A stretch of 64,000 nt of DNA from Oxytricha trifallax (taxonomy: Eukaryota; Ciliophora; Spirotrichea; Sporadotrichida; Oxytrichidae), in NCBI GenBank assembly GCA_000711775.1, contig ARYC01001541.1:1-64000 (forward strand), read 5' to 3'. This document shows positions 34,461-46,720 of this stretch, in pieces; positions within the stretch are counted from its first letter, which is position 1; every line of letters begins with the position of its first letter. The notes beneath the pieces were generated by a model that saw only the letters and a list, made by a program, of their open reading frames with translations, was not told the DNA's origin and ran no database searches. A program made the position numbers and the translations under genes.

Positions 34461-34962
34461 TTGCTGTAAAATTTATGATTTAACTACTAAAATCTATTTT
34501 TATAAATACCATTTAAATTAAGATATTGAAAAAAATATCATAAATATTTTCAATTATTGATTTTTAATATTGAGAAATATTCACTTTAATTTACAATAAT
34601 TGTTAAGTTAAAATACTTAATCATATATAGAATTTAAAAAATAAAGATATTTTATTTTTTTTATAATGATTTAATAGAAATAATTCTAATTGTAACTACT
34701 TTAAATGTCATTAAATGTATTTTTTAATAATATTTATTATAAAACTAGAATGATATTAATGAAATAATATCCTTTAAGTTCATTATTGAAAGTCATTTTG
34801 ACTTACTAGATAATAATCAAATATATAATAATATTTGAAATTCATAATATAATTTATTTGAAAAATAAAAATTAATGCAATGCAAATAAATATTTAAATT
34901 GCATTTTTGGCTTTTTCTAAATTTTAAACCTTCTAATAAAATTTATATCACTAAATAATTTT

Positions 34963-35456
34963 GGGGGGGGGGAAGTTTCCTGCACCGGTTTATGAAAAAA
35001 AAAAAATTTAGGGAAGTTTCCTGCACTTTTTTTAAAAAATTTTTTAATTATTAAATTAATCTTTATAATAACTATCAACCAACTTCCGAACTATTTTCTT
35101 GATAAAATTATACTTTATATATTAATCAATTTGTCAATATATCTCTACAGATTCCAACAACTCTGACATATTTCATCTGATATTTGTAGGTTTATGTATC
35201 TTAACCATTATAATCTCCTCTCTGTACTCATAGTAATTCCAAGTATTGTAACCAATTGTTATTGAAATTCTAATTCAATTTATCTTATTCTTTCCATTCC
35301 TTTATAATGTTAGACTTTATATTTTTTAACTATTTAAATGATGGATAAATATCCTCTTAATATTAATGAGTCATTAAATGTAAAATTTTATATTTAATGT
35401 AAAATTTATTAAATTTTACATAAATAAAAAAAAAGTGCAGGAAACTTCCCCCCCTC
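34963..35456. mobile_element. Small element of the GGGGAAGTTTCCTGC family
   Basis: Starts with a G run and GGAAGTTTCCTGCAC, ends GTGCAGGAAACTTCCCCCC; ATAATTTT flanks both sides (34955-34962, 35457-35464), an 8-bp duplication. A second copy of the left terminal repeat lies inside at 35011-35025, as also seen in the 62108 member. Confidence 0.8.
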
Positions 35457-35464
35457 ATAATTTT

Positions 35465-37909
35465 AATTAAAAAATATTAATTTTTATATCAAATAAATAT
35501 TCATTGCTGAATTGTAAAAATCGGATCAAATCAGTTTAAATTATAAATTAAAATTGTACTTTTCTTTTCGTAAATTACTTTTGATAATTTTGTAATTGAG
35601 ATTAAAAAGAAATATGATTTCAGTCTAATTTACAACTTCTAGAATAAGAATAATTTAAACGAATCATACTTTTATTGCGTAAATTTTATATTAATTTATT
35701 CATAATTCCTAAATCTTTTCAAAATTGTTTTTTATGTAATAAAAAAGATTGTTTTAATACTCTTGCATAAAACGTAAAGAATAACATCACGATTTTATTT
35801 TTTAATTTAGTGTAAGAGGGCAATATAAGTGCTATGAGTATTAAATATATCATTAAATTTAATTATGAGTTTTTTAAATATCTGAGAATAGTATTTATAC
35901 TGTATTTAATTTAGTCTAGATAAATGAATAAAATTATAATTGCATTTTGATATAAGATTTGGAAAATAAAATATATATTTATTTTATTGTTAAATATTTA
36001 TTTAATTTTTTCTCAGCTTGATATTTTTGAAACTTTATGAAACAATATCATCTTCATATTTTATCAAAGATGCTTTCCATTTTTCTAATATTAATAACAA
36101 TTAAGTCTGTGAAAAATAATTTAGTTTTTAGTCAAATTCTTAAATAATAGAGAATATGATAAGTTTAAGAATATAAATATTTTATAATTTCAACTAATGC
36201 GATAATTTTACATTTATATGTTCATAATTCTTTTTTAATAAATTCTTAAGTAGATTTTAGTTAGTTTTTAATTTAATTTTGTAGAAAAAATATTTTTTAT
36301 TTTAATTATAAATCAATATAACCCCTTTAGAAATTTAAGAATTAAGATATGGAGTTAAATACTAATTAATTTAAATCTTTATTTATTGGCCTTAGTTTTA
36401 AATATTGCCCTGTAATTATTAGATAAATTTGTTGACTTTGTTCATTATCTTTATTTAATAATTCAATAAGGGTTTTTTAATTTTATTTAAAATATATTTT
36501 ACATAATTTCAGCTAATAATATTGCAATTTAATCTTTCTTATAATTCAAATTATCTTTCTTAATTGAAGCATGGAGTTTTAACTTTTTTGTTTGATTTTT
36601 TGTATAAATTAAAATTGAAATCTTATAAGTTTCTAAAAGAAGTATATGATTTTTTATTTTTATTTGAAATTAATTTATAATGGATAATATTTAACTCAAA
36701 AATTCAAAAAAGCTTTTATGAGTTTAATTTTTCAAAGATAATTAAAAAATAAAGCTAAATTTTTTATTTACAGTCAAGAAAATTATAAAACCATTTTAAT
36801 TATAATGTGTATAAAGATAAATAATTATAAATTTTTAATAATTTTATTCTTAAATTTATGCTATGATAAAGATGTTTTTCCATTAAAAAACCTAAAAGCT
36901 TTATATAATTATTTAGTAAGTTATGAATAATATCCATCAATTAGATAGGGTAATTATAAATATCTAATTTAAGCAAATATAATGACCCTCTCTGCTGTTT
37001 TGAAATGATAAGTAAGTTGAATAAGAAGTTTAAAAATTTCAACAACTTTTTGTTTTATAAATAAATTGACTTCGAAAAAAAGGAACAAATTTTAAAATAT
37101 GGAAATAGTGAAATCAAAAAAAATTTATAAAAGATTATGAAGAATTTTGATTCATTAAGTAAAAGCTCTATTTTAATTTTAAAATAAGAAATTAGTTCCT
37201 GTAAGCAAAGTTAAATTTTGAAATAAATTATAATTCGAATATTGCTATTTAAATTTTATTTTTTCTTTTAAAAGGGATATCACTAAATTATAAATTAAGC
37301 ACTGATCTTTAAAAAGTAATTGTAGTATATTAAATAAAAAATATAAAATGCTTGGTGCACTTGTATCATCAAATTAAATGAAATACATTCAACATTTTAT
37401 AGTCTAAATTTAAACTTTTTAATGAAAATTTTCATATTCTAACGATTATATTTGTTTCTTTCATTTGATTGCAAAGAACAAGATTCGAGAGGATTTATTC
37501 TCAAAAAGATATTTGGAATTTAGTTGATATTTTTATTATTTATTATGAAACTTTATGAGCAAGTTTTTTAGCTGCATAATTTAAAAAGCAAAAATCAAAA
37601 AACCTAAATTTTGAAAGTATTAAAGTCATAAGTATTCATAAATTCATTTTACTTGGTCTATCAAATAAATTCTTATAGTTAAAAGCTTTTTAATACCTAG
37701 TTAAATATAAAATTAATTGCAAAATAATATTGTAAAGGTGTTTTTTTATTACAAAAGATATTAATATTTCTTCATTTTTTTAAAAATTAAATATTTTTTC
37801 AATTAAATTTAAGTTTTCAACCCTCTTAATAAAAGCGCAATTGAAACTAATTGTAATAATATTTGTTACCAATAAAGATTATAAATAAATACAAAGATAT
37901 TTGAGGTCT
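35465..37909. other. AT-rich spacer with traces of duplication
   Basis: No continuous ORF. About 35690-35870 resembles 63640-63790 (TTTAGTGTAAGAGGG versus TTTAGTGTAAAAGGG), and 36850-37900 resembles 27650-28430. Confidence 0.45.
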
Positions 37910-39700
37910 AATTGTTGTATGGTGATAACTCTGCTACATCAATATAAGCGATAATATTTTTAATATTATTAACAGAAGTTTAATTTTTACTAATTCTAAA
38001 ATATAAATGAATTGAGAAAAATAATTTACAATAAATATTAAAGTAACTTCATATCATCTTAGTCTATTATAAATTAAAAATAAAAATATTATTGAAAAGT
38101 AATTTAAACTAGACTACCTTGTAATTTATAAGATTTAGCTATTTTATGAATAAAAAGTAGTACTTATTTTTTTTTAAAAAATAATTGTTTCGACTTATCT
38201 CATTTAAGTATAAAAAAAATTCAAAAATTAATTAAATTTTAAGGGATCCTGATTAAGAAAGTGTCTAAATACCTTAAGAAATATAATAAAACCTGAATAA
38301 ATTATTATTAAATAATAAAAGATAAGTTATAATAAAGAATAGATTATCTATTATAATATTGTATGCTACACCTTATGACAATTTATTTTAAATAATCAAT
38401 CAAGAAGAACAGATTAGAGATATATATATGCCAAAAATCAAACTCTTTCTTAGATAATTTTTATTAAATTATCTTTCTGAGTAGTGATAAATTAATGATT
38501 AAAGTTAATTTTTTTAAAAAAATGTTTTTTTTACCTATATACAAGCGGTTGATAGACTGGCTAATTCTGGTAGGGTAGGGAGTACAGGGTTGCTGATATT
38601 TTTACCTGATAAAATACACTGAATATCTAGGATTCTCAATTGTCTGTATTGAAGAAAAAAAAATGTAGTCAATAAATGGTAGCATATATCCTAGCTTGGA
38701 AATTTGGAAGTGCTACATGGAAAAAACGATACGAATTTGGACGACAGTCGAGTTTGGTGGTGATGCTTCTGAAGTCAAGAGGAACACAGTCTTCATGAAT
38801 TTTTCCTCTTAAAATTAATTTCCATAACTTTACTAACTAATATTAAAATGTCTAATTTATTGCATTTAAATATTGAAATATTTTTTTCTTGATTTTTTTG
38901 TTGAATAGCATTTGAAAATGGGAAATAAATAAGTAATTAATTATTTATAATTAGTGTAGATAACTAAGTCCAAACCGAGACAATATAATAATTCTTCGAC
39001 TTAGAATTTAAAAATAGCTGGACTATACTTTATGTATACTATTGAATGTCTATTTTATTGCATCAATTGAATGAGAGAAGTCAAGTTAAATTTTGAGTAA
39101 TTTATTATTTTATTTTTATACTAAATTCAAATACAATAATATGACTCCAAAAATGACATAAATTATATTACTTTAGTAAAGTCCAGCTATTCTTGAATAA
39201 TTTATTGGACAAGTATCATATTGTATAAGTCTAGTAAAGTTAACTTCTACTAATTATAATTTAATTTACCAATTTTAAATTTTGCCTCAATAATAATTCC
39301 ATATAATTGATCTGATGACTAAAAAATAAATTATTGCATTTATTTATTTAGTATTTTGCAATTTTATCATTTTAAAATATATATTGAGAAATCTAAATTT
39401 AAACTTTTCTTGTTAGCTAAATAAGATTATCTTGCACAAAATTTGGAATATTTTCTGATTAATTTTATTTTAAATTTCAGAATTTTTATTAAAAATATGT
39501 GCATTTTAATTATATATTATTATTTGTCTTAAGTAATAATAGTTTAATATATATTTATCGATGTTTTTGGTCCCATTTACAGGAGATCTTATCTTCGGAG
39601 GGTACACAAGCAGCAGACCATTTATTGGATATTTTAACAATGCAGATGACTTATATGGGACTGTTTGGCTAAATAAATATGCTTCTGACAATAGTATAAA
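37910..39700 (+). CDS. Beta-propeller-like repeat exons, copy II
   Basis: Pieces: 37915-37950 (YGDNSATSIQAI, cognate of 28430), about 38690-38810 (WKKRYEFGGDASEVKRNTVF if a 17-bp unit bounded by TTTGG at 38736 and 38753 is removed; otherwise another frame is open) and 39583-39690 (after a TTTACAG acceptor: GDLIFGGYTSSRPFIGYF ... GTVWLNKYASDN). The first and last align with copy I at 28430 and 29289, including the sequence upstream of the acceptor (GATGTTTTTG). Same SBBP-type inference; copy II is not cut by a TBE. Confidence 0.5.
38905..39300. mobile_element. Decayed fold-back element (TTGTAGGAATACATT family)
   Basis: Hairpin arms still visible (AATAGCTGGACT ... AGTCCAGCTATT) in the same order as in 11756-12167. 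Ends eroded. Confidence 0.6.
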
Positions 39701-39724
39701 TATCTCATTGAATTTTATATTTAT

Positions 39725-40125
39725 GAAATGCATTTAAAAATGGAAAATTAATTAGAAATTAAAAAATTTATTTATAAAATGATGTCAGTTAAGATCGAGA
39801 TAAGTGGAAGATCTTAACTTATTCGAAAATTTTTTTAAATTATCTGAACTATATTGTGATGGTACGATGACATGGCTTCACCAAGTTAGCTCAACAAAAA
39901 TAGGAGGACAAATAATAATTAAATTAAAAACATCCTTTTATAGTCAAGTATACTCTCTGTGGCATTGTCATTGTACCGTCAATAATATAGTCCTTTTTAA
40001 ATTCTCTATCGAATGAGCCAATGATCGTCCACTTAGGTCGATTTTAGTTTATTATACTTTCATTTATTATTTGTTTAATTTGTATTAATTTCCATATTTT
40101 AAATGTATTTATAAAATAATGCTAT
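39725..40125. mobile_element. Decayed fold-back element (TTGTAGGAATACATT family)
   Basis: Shares TTAAATTCTCTATCGAATGAGCCA and the mirrored left arm with the 31152 copy. Lies immediately after the propeller exon. Confidence 0.65.
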
Positions 40126-41339
40126 AGGTACTGGAATCGCAATAAAATCACCAATATTAATACAGTCTTATTTATTATAGTTAAAAGGTTAATTTTAAAT
40201 TAATAAGAAAATATATTTTTTAATTAATACAGTATTGAATTTACAGTGAAATTTCCTTTTTTTTAAAATAATTTTTCATAAAATTGTTTCAAGTTATTTT
40301 TTATTTAATAATCAATAAAACTATTTTTATTTAATTAATAAGTCATTTTAATGCATTTAAATGTTTGCTGTATTAGATCTAACTTTCTTGTAAATTTAAT
40401 AAATGATTTTATGCAATTATTTTTTTTAATAAAAACATGCATTTTATCATTTTACAATGTAATAAGGCAATTTCCTATTACTTTTTAAACTTCTGGAAAT
40501 AAATGCTAGCTTTATCATTATTTTTAAAATTAATAATCTTTTTTAATATTTTACTTTATAACAATTAGTTACAAAATTCTGGAATTAACATATTTTGTAG
40601 TTTTATATGATTTATAAACTTTAAATTATGAATACCTCTCTTTAATCAATACTCATTAAACCATATTTTATAAGCTTTTTTTTCAGAACGCAAGCTCTAT
40701 TATATAAATTAAATTTATAAAATTATATTTTTGCCAAAATTTCTCAACACTTTTAAAAATTGATAAAAAGACGATTTTTAAATATGACAATCTTATTTAA
40801 ATATGCAGTATAATTATTTCTTTTTGTCCCCAATCAAACTATTCTTTGAAAAAAATATAATTATGAATCCCAGATTCTTCTTAAATTATTTTTTAAATTA
40901 AAAATGCAAGCGACGATTAGTCTATCTAATATATTTTAATTTAATTAACTTATAATTTTGCAACTTTAGTTTGAGATAAATTACCTAAAATCCATAAAAT
41001 ATGTATAAAAATTATATATAGAAATAACGCATTTATCAGTTAAAAGTTCATTTAATCTTAATAATTTGATATACAAAACTAGATTATATTATTTTCAAAA
41101 TAAATATTAGTATTCAATTATTGTATCCCCTAAACAAAATTTGATTATGATTATTTTTTATTAAATATGTAAGCTACCAATCAAATTTATGCTTTAATGA
41201 GAAGTCTATCAACTGCAAATCCAACATACAACCTCATAACATCAATTGAATTAAGTTATATTAAAATTATTAAATTAAATCAATATTTGGAAAATTAATA
41301 TATTTTAAGAAAAAACGAATATTTGTTTTTTATAGTTTT
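40126..41339. other. AT-rich spacer
   Basis: Nothing recognised. Confidence 0.5.
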
Positions 41340-41390
41340 AATTGAAAAATCCGAAGGCAAGCCAATCTAAACATGGTATTTTGCAGGTAT
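41340..41390 (+). CDS. Possible small exon (SBBP-like)
   Basis: Bounded by TTTTTTATAG upstream and GCAG/GTATAC downstream; encodes IEKSEGKPIQTWYFAG, echoing the GKPIIGYF of the propeller exons. Very short, low certainty. Confidence 0.3.
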
Positions 41391-42414
41391 ACTGATAAAT
41401 CTTATTTTTAATTAAATTATATATAAATCATTAAAATAATATCTTGATTTATATAAAATAAAATTATTATAAATACAATTACCATGAAGAGTCAAATTTA
41501 CAAATTAAAATATAAACTAGCTTTAACTATTTCAATGTGAATTACTAAAATTTATATTAAATTCTAGTTTCTGAGACAAATCAAAGAATCATAGTTCTAC
41601 TATAAACGGTTTAAAAATAGTATATCGTAATCTTGAACTTTTTAAAAGTTTAGAAATCATTGTACTATTTAATATTTCGTATATTTTTATAAACTCAGGT
41701 CTAACTTCAATTGTGAGTTAATATTCACCAAGCTAAAATCTTCAATTTCGATGCATATCAAATATAAGAGCTTCTGATTAGAAATTTGTTGCTTAAATCA
41801 TTTGAATTAGAGTATAATATTTAAATTTATAAATGCTGGAGGGTGAACGAGCTCTACATAATTGATATATGCCTTATTAAAAACTGATGGGACAAATTAT
41901 TCCGAATTTACTGTCAATATATTATTTCGTTTTATAACAAGTTACACAAAAAATATCGAGAAGTCATAACTTACTTTGAAATTATTATTTCGATAATAAA
42001 TTAAAATAGTGAAAGGTTCAATATTTTTTTTTACAAAATTAATACTTTACTATACTATAAATATACTCTAGTGCCAGATTGAAATTATTTTATAACTTAA
42101 ATATAAGTTAACAAGCATTTTAATTTGATTTTCTTAGTGATTAATCTAAATTTGTTTCAGAAATATAAATTAGAAAAATAAAATCAAGAAGTATACGGAA
42201 TCTGTTTCAGAAGGATATGAAAGTTTAGCAATAAACGTTGTTAATTTGCAAGATAATTATCTTTAAAAATAAATATTTTATTTCTAACTATTAATTTAAT
42301 CTTATTGGATGCATAAGTAATCATTAATTCAATATTTAAATATTACAATTAATTCATGATTGTAATATTGTTCTCAAGATATTTCAATAAACCATTTTAT
42401 TATATTGAATGAAG
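41391..42414. other. AT-rich spacer
   Basis: A TGGAGGGTGAACG stretch near 41838 may be a third diverged cognate of the 28430 exon. Nothing else seen. Confidence 0.35.
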
Positions 42415-45400
42415 CGAAATCTCCTGTAAATTATATCCGGATAGGCTTTACAATTACAGATTTTACGGTAACAATCAAAACCCCAAAACCCCTTAGTGAG
42501 GTTTATAAGTGCTTTGATTTGTAGGGTATAGTTGGGGTCTTATTGGGGTTAGTAGAGAAATTAGGCAATTTGCAAAATGAGAAATAGAAATTAGCGAAAT
42601 TTAGGGTCTATTTATGATGAGTAATATTTAGATTTACTGCTTAAGCTTAGGTATGGTACAAGTATTAATATAGACTAAGTCAAACCAGTGTTGAATTATA
42701 CAGCCATAGCAAGACTCCTACACAAGAGTGCCCCAACCGTTAGGTATCATTGCTTGTTAGCTGTTTAACATTATAACTCAGGCTCTTGAAAACATCCTGC
42801 AAGAAAATAAAAGTTCTCACAGGTCCATATTGACTATCTCTGTGTCTCTAAGACATTACAATATTGGGCTCACTTTCCTCTTGACTAACGAGCTGTCGTG
42901 TTTCATCGCAAGTTTCCAGACATGCGTATCTCTCCTTAGACTATAGCCAATATTTATAGACGAAATGGTATTACTTTCAAGACTGTCAACAGAGTTAAGA
43001 GAGTGATTGATTTTACAGTGCCATTTTATAGTAATAATTTAAACTATATATATGATTAAATGCAGAGAGCTATTGATAATAACATCAAGTTCATACATGC
43101 AGATGAAGCTGTGTTTACGTTCAACACTTTTATTAATAAGTCATGGTACAAGAAGTATGATAACATAGAAGTTTATGACTAAAAGGTAAAGGTAGTCACT
43201 CATGCAATTTTAGCTGGTATAAGTGAAGATTCAGGCTTAGAGAGTTATGTGATTCACCCTCGCTCTATTAAGCGAGAGTAGTATATAGAGTTCCTACATA
43301 GCTCAGAGAGAAGTATAGCAACCAAGAGATCATCCTGTTAGTTGATAACCTATCAGTTCATAAGACTAAGGAGTCTAAGAAAGCTTATGAAGAGTTAAAC
43401 ATAACTCCTGTATACAACGTTCCTTACAGCCCTTAATTTAATGGAATAGAATTCTACTGGAGTTAAATAAAGACTCACTACAAGAAGCTTCTGCTGTATC
43501 ATCTTATGCATGACTTGCCCATCGATACAGTAGACTTGATTCAAAGCAGCTGTAAGAGAGTGAGCGTAGATAAGACAACAATTTGTGCGAGAAAGGGAAG
43601 AATGAATGTTTATAAATAAGTTTTAGATTTAAACGAATGAATATATTCACATATTAAACTGACCCATAAAAGGGTTTGGCTTCTCTTTCTTCTCCTCTTC
43701 TTATGGCTTGCTTGGGCCCATATTTCTTCTCTTTGTGCCAGCTCCTGCATCTATGTTCATTTCATCTGGCTTTTAAACATCTTTATAAAGTCTCTTGCTC
43801 ACTTCATGAATTTTCTGTGACTTTCTCTCTCTATGAACCTTAGCATGCTCTTTCATAAGATATATACCAGTGCCTGATTTTCCTACAAAGTTATATGTCA
43901 AAGCTTACTTGAAAGATAAGGATGCTTCTTAAGTTCCTCTAGCCAAGCTGAGCTTATTAGAATGCCTTGCTTCTTCTAGTCTTCAGGAGAAATAGAATAT
44001 CGTTTCTTATGTGCTTCTTCAATAATTTCTCTGAGATAATCCTCTTTTATTGTACCAAGAACACCAAAGAAGAAGTTCCTCTCTGGGAGTTTATTAGAGA
44101 GTTGTTTCTTGGTAGGAAGGTAAACTACCACTTCCTCATCTTACATGGCATCCTCATAAAGATTAGTGACTGAAATGTCAGGGTAGTTGGGAATTTCGAT
44201 TAGTTTAATCTCTTTATTTTTAAAAGCTTTCTTCTCCTCACAAAGTATTGCTTTCAAGAATGAAATTTTGGTACCTTCCATCGTAGGAAGGAATAAACCA
44301 ACTGTATAATATGTTAATAATCATCAAGTTATCTTACCATGTAAAGTTAGGTATCGATAGAGATCTTCCTTACTTCTGAATCTTGATATCATTTCTTGAG
44401 CCTCGACTCTTTTCATTTGATCATTGAGTGATTCCATCTTTGTTCCTCTTCCTATTAATGAATTTCAAATTATAACTTATAGACTTCTGGATCCTATTGT
44501 TTAAAATCTTACTATTAAATATGGGCATCTTATAGGAGGTCAACCCTGCAAAGATACGTGGAGAAAGTTTGCAGAAGCTGTAACAAACTGCAGAGATGGA
44601 GCTCCATTTTAATCAATTTAGTTCCATTAAATTAGTACTAAATTTGTTTAAATTTAATTAGTACTGGTACTAAATTCGTTTAATTTTAATTGGTACCAAT
44701 TTAATAGTACCAAAACTTAATTAGTACCTAGTTTTAAACTAATGAGGTTTTAATGGAAAAGTTCCAATATGGTTCAAAACCTAATTGGTACCAGTCCAGT
44801 ACCAACCTGAATTTTTTCTAAGTTGGTACCAAAATTAAAAATATTAAGCATGAATTTAGAAAAATTATAGTTATAAACTTAGTATAAATATGATGTCTAA
44901 CGCCTAAGAATCAACCATTGTTGTTGCAGTACCAACTCCTATACAAAGTTACTATAACTAGAGAGGTTATTAGAGCTTTATAATAGAAATTTAAATTTGA
45001 ATTTAAACATGGCGGCTAACTTAAATCGCAAAGCAGTCTCTCTTGGCAGTGGATAATCTTAGCTAAACTTTGGATAAACTAAGAAGCCAGAGATCATATA
45101 CATTGAAAAGGAGCCAGAGCTTAAAGCTCTTGAGTTTTAATCAGAGGTGTTTGTTCTAGAAATAAATATCAGGAAGCAGAGAGCAGAGATAAGTATTTAA
45201 ACGCTAATCGAAGATGTTGAGGAGTTAAAAGAACATCTCCCACTAGAAAAGATTAAAGAATTCTAATGTGATGAATGCTAAAATTTCTTCTCAACTGATT
45301 CGAGCTTGAAGAGGCACATCAAAGAGATGCACTCTGGGTGAGCTAAGATATATTTCAAGCACGAAAAGGTCGATGGCAGGTATTAGTGCACGACTTGCAT

Positions 45401-46720
45401 GAAGTCTTACACTCACTCGGCTAAAGTTAAAAGACACATGCAAAAACATCATTTAAGTGAGTTTTTAATGCAAGATAAAGAAACATAAAAACTTATACCA
45501 GCCAAGAGAAAGTCCAATACTATAGAGTCTTAAAGAGAGCAGGAAGAGAGACTTAAGAAGCAGAAACGTTTTAAGTCAATGAACCAACCAGCTAATGAAT
45601 TATATATAGCATGCTTGTAAGAGAGAGCTATGTATATACCTGCATTAAATGCAGTAGATCTCAGTTTTGCATTGACAACTATTTACATATTGATGTGCCT
45701 AACAAGGCAAAACTCATAGTAGTTGATGAGTATGCTTATAAAGTATATCCTTTCAAATATCTTATTAGGAACGAGCAGTATCAAAATGAGTTTGCCAATG
45801 AATACATAATACTAAGAGAGGCTCATAAAAGGTAATGCAAGAACTTGCTTAAACTCGATGGAGTTATTCTTGGACATGGTTTTATTGCACTACGACTTAA
45901 GAAATTTGAAATGACTCTAAGAGATTATCTCTACCATAATAGATACCCAGATGACTTGAATGAGATACTCACGGAAATGACCAAGGGTGTGATAGAGCTG
46001 CATGATCTAGGGTATGTTCATAGAGATTTGAAGCCAGAAAATGTAATGGTAAATCTCTGTCCTTTAGAAATAGTAGTCATTGATTTCAATAGAGCAATAA
46101 GGTAAGAAATAGTGACTTTAGCTAAAGTGCTAGGCACACCTGGGTACTTCCCAATAAGAGAGAAGTGGACTAATGGCTCTGTTTAGTGGGATGTCTGGGC
46201 GGTAGCAGCAATTATTTTAGAGTGCGATATGGAAAGTATGTCGTACTTCGGAACAAAGCAAGAAAAGTAATCAATAAGCATGGCTGTTAAACATATAAAG
46301 CAAGAAGATGTATGCACTTAGATTAAGAAAATGGTTGAGATGATCATAGTAAGAGCTCCAGCATATCCAAGATCATCATTAGAAGATATACTTGAAACAT
46401 TAAAGAGAGCTAAGTTCAAGAGATACCACAAAGATAAGCAGATAAAATTTGTTTGAATTAAGCACATTAATACTCATTAAATATTCATTAAATTCACATA
46501 AAACTTGCGTTTTCTCTACTAACCCCAATAAGACCCCAACTATACCCTACAAATCAAAGTACTTATAAACCTCACTAAGGGGTTTTGGGGTTTTGAATCA
46601 AGTCAAAGTCTTATATTTAAGAGGCTTCTCAAAAATATTCAGGAATTAGTGCTTCTTGCTAAGAGGTTTTTATACGACCTTCTGATTTTATATTTTATTT
46701 GCATTTATTATTAGAGAAGA
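42415..46720 (+). CDS. Coding sequence interrupted by TBE D (surface-protein gene piece)
   Basis: Left piece 42415-42475 encodes KSPVNYIRIGFTITDFTVT, right piece 46599-46720 encodes KSKSYIQEASQKYSGISAS then QEVFIRPSDF. They are continuous when TBE D and one AAT are removed (reading TVTIKSKSY). No domain recognised. By position and strand it may belong to the same large surface-protein gene as 55690-59025. Confidence 0.55.
42577..43640 (+). pseudogene. TBE D 42-kD transposase (one frameshift, one TGA)
   Basis: ATG 42577, TGA 43638-43640. DDE residues in HADEAVF, LVDNLSVHK and NGIEFYW. A missing base near 43302 (LHSSERS instead of LHKLRDK) and an in-frame TGA at codon 71 (42787-42789), shared exactly with copy B. 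Otherwise intact. Confidence 0.88.
43647..44437 (-). CDS. TBE D 22-kD gene, intact when two introns are removed
   Basis: ATG 44435-44437, TGA 43647-43649. Introns 44302-44337 (36 nt, GTAAG...ACAG, contains TGATGA) and 43883-43908 (26 nt, GTAAG...GTAG). The spliced product is 242 residues with no lesion: conserved N-terminal helix (KRVEAQEMISRFRSKEDLYR), VGLFLPTMEG, a middle domain (FFFGVLGTIKEDYLREI), then the extension SGTGIYLMKEHAKVHRER and MNIDAGAGTKRRNMG. The basic C-terminus suggests nucleic-acid binding; the function is unknown. Confidence 0.85.
44438..45008. promoter_or_regulatory. Divergent spacer of TBE D
   Basis: GGTACCAATTAA-type repeats, mirror of the B spacer, plus the conserved leader block upstream of the 22-kD start. 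Confidence 0.55.
45009..46456 (+). pseudogene. TBE D 57-kD zinc-finger/kinase gene (one TGA, one frameshift)
   Basis: ATG 45009, TGA 46454-46456. Two C2H2 fingers (CDECQNFFSTDSSLKRH...H; CTTCMKSYTHSAKVKRH...H). TGA at 45339-45341 replaces the Lys codon of copy B; a missing base near 45663 shifts the frame after MYIPALNAVD. The kinase-like domain from about 45690 is open to the end: YKVYPF, HRDLKPENVM, DFN, GTPGYFPI, WDVWAVAAII. Divergent from and head-to-head with the 22-kD gene. Confidence 0.87.

Larger units (their letters stand above)
42476..46595. mobile_element. Complete TBE transposon D (4120 bp) with AAT target duplication
   Basis: Perfect C4A4 ends (42476-42492; 46579-46595), inverted repeats of about 85 bp, AAT on both sides (42473-42475, 46596-46598). 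Same subfamily as B but in opposite orientation: 42-kD (+), 22-kD (-), 57-kD (+). The best preserved copy overall for the 22-kD gene. Confidence 0.95.
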
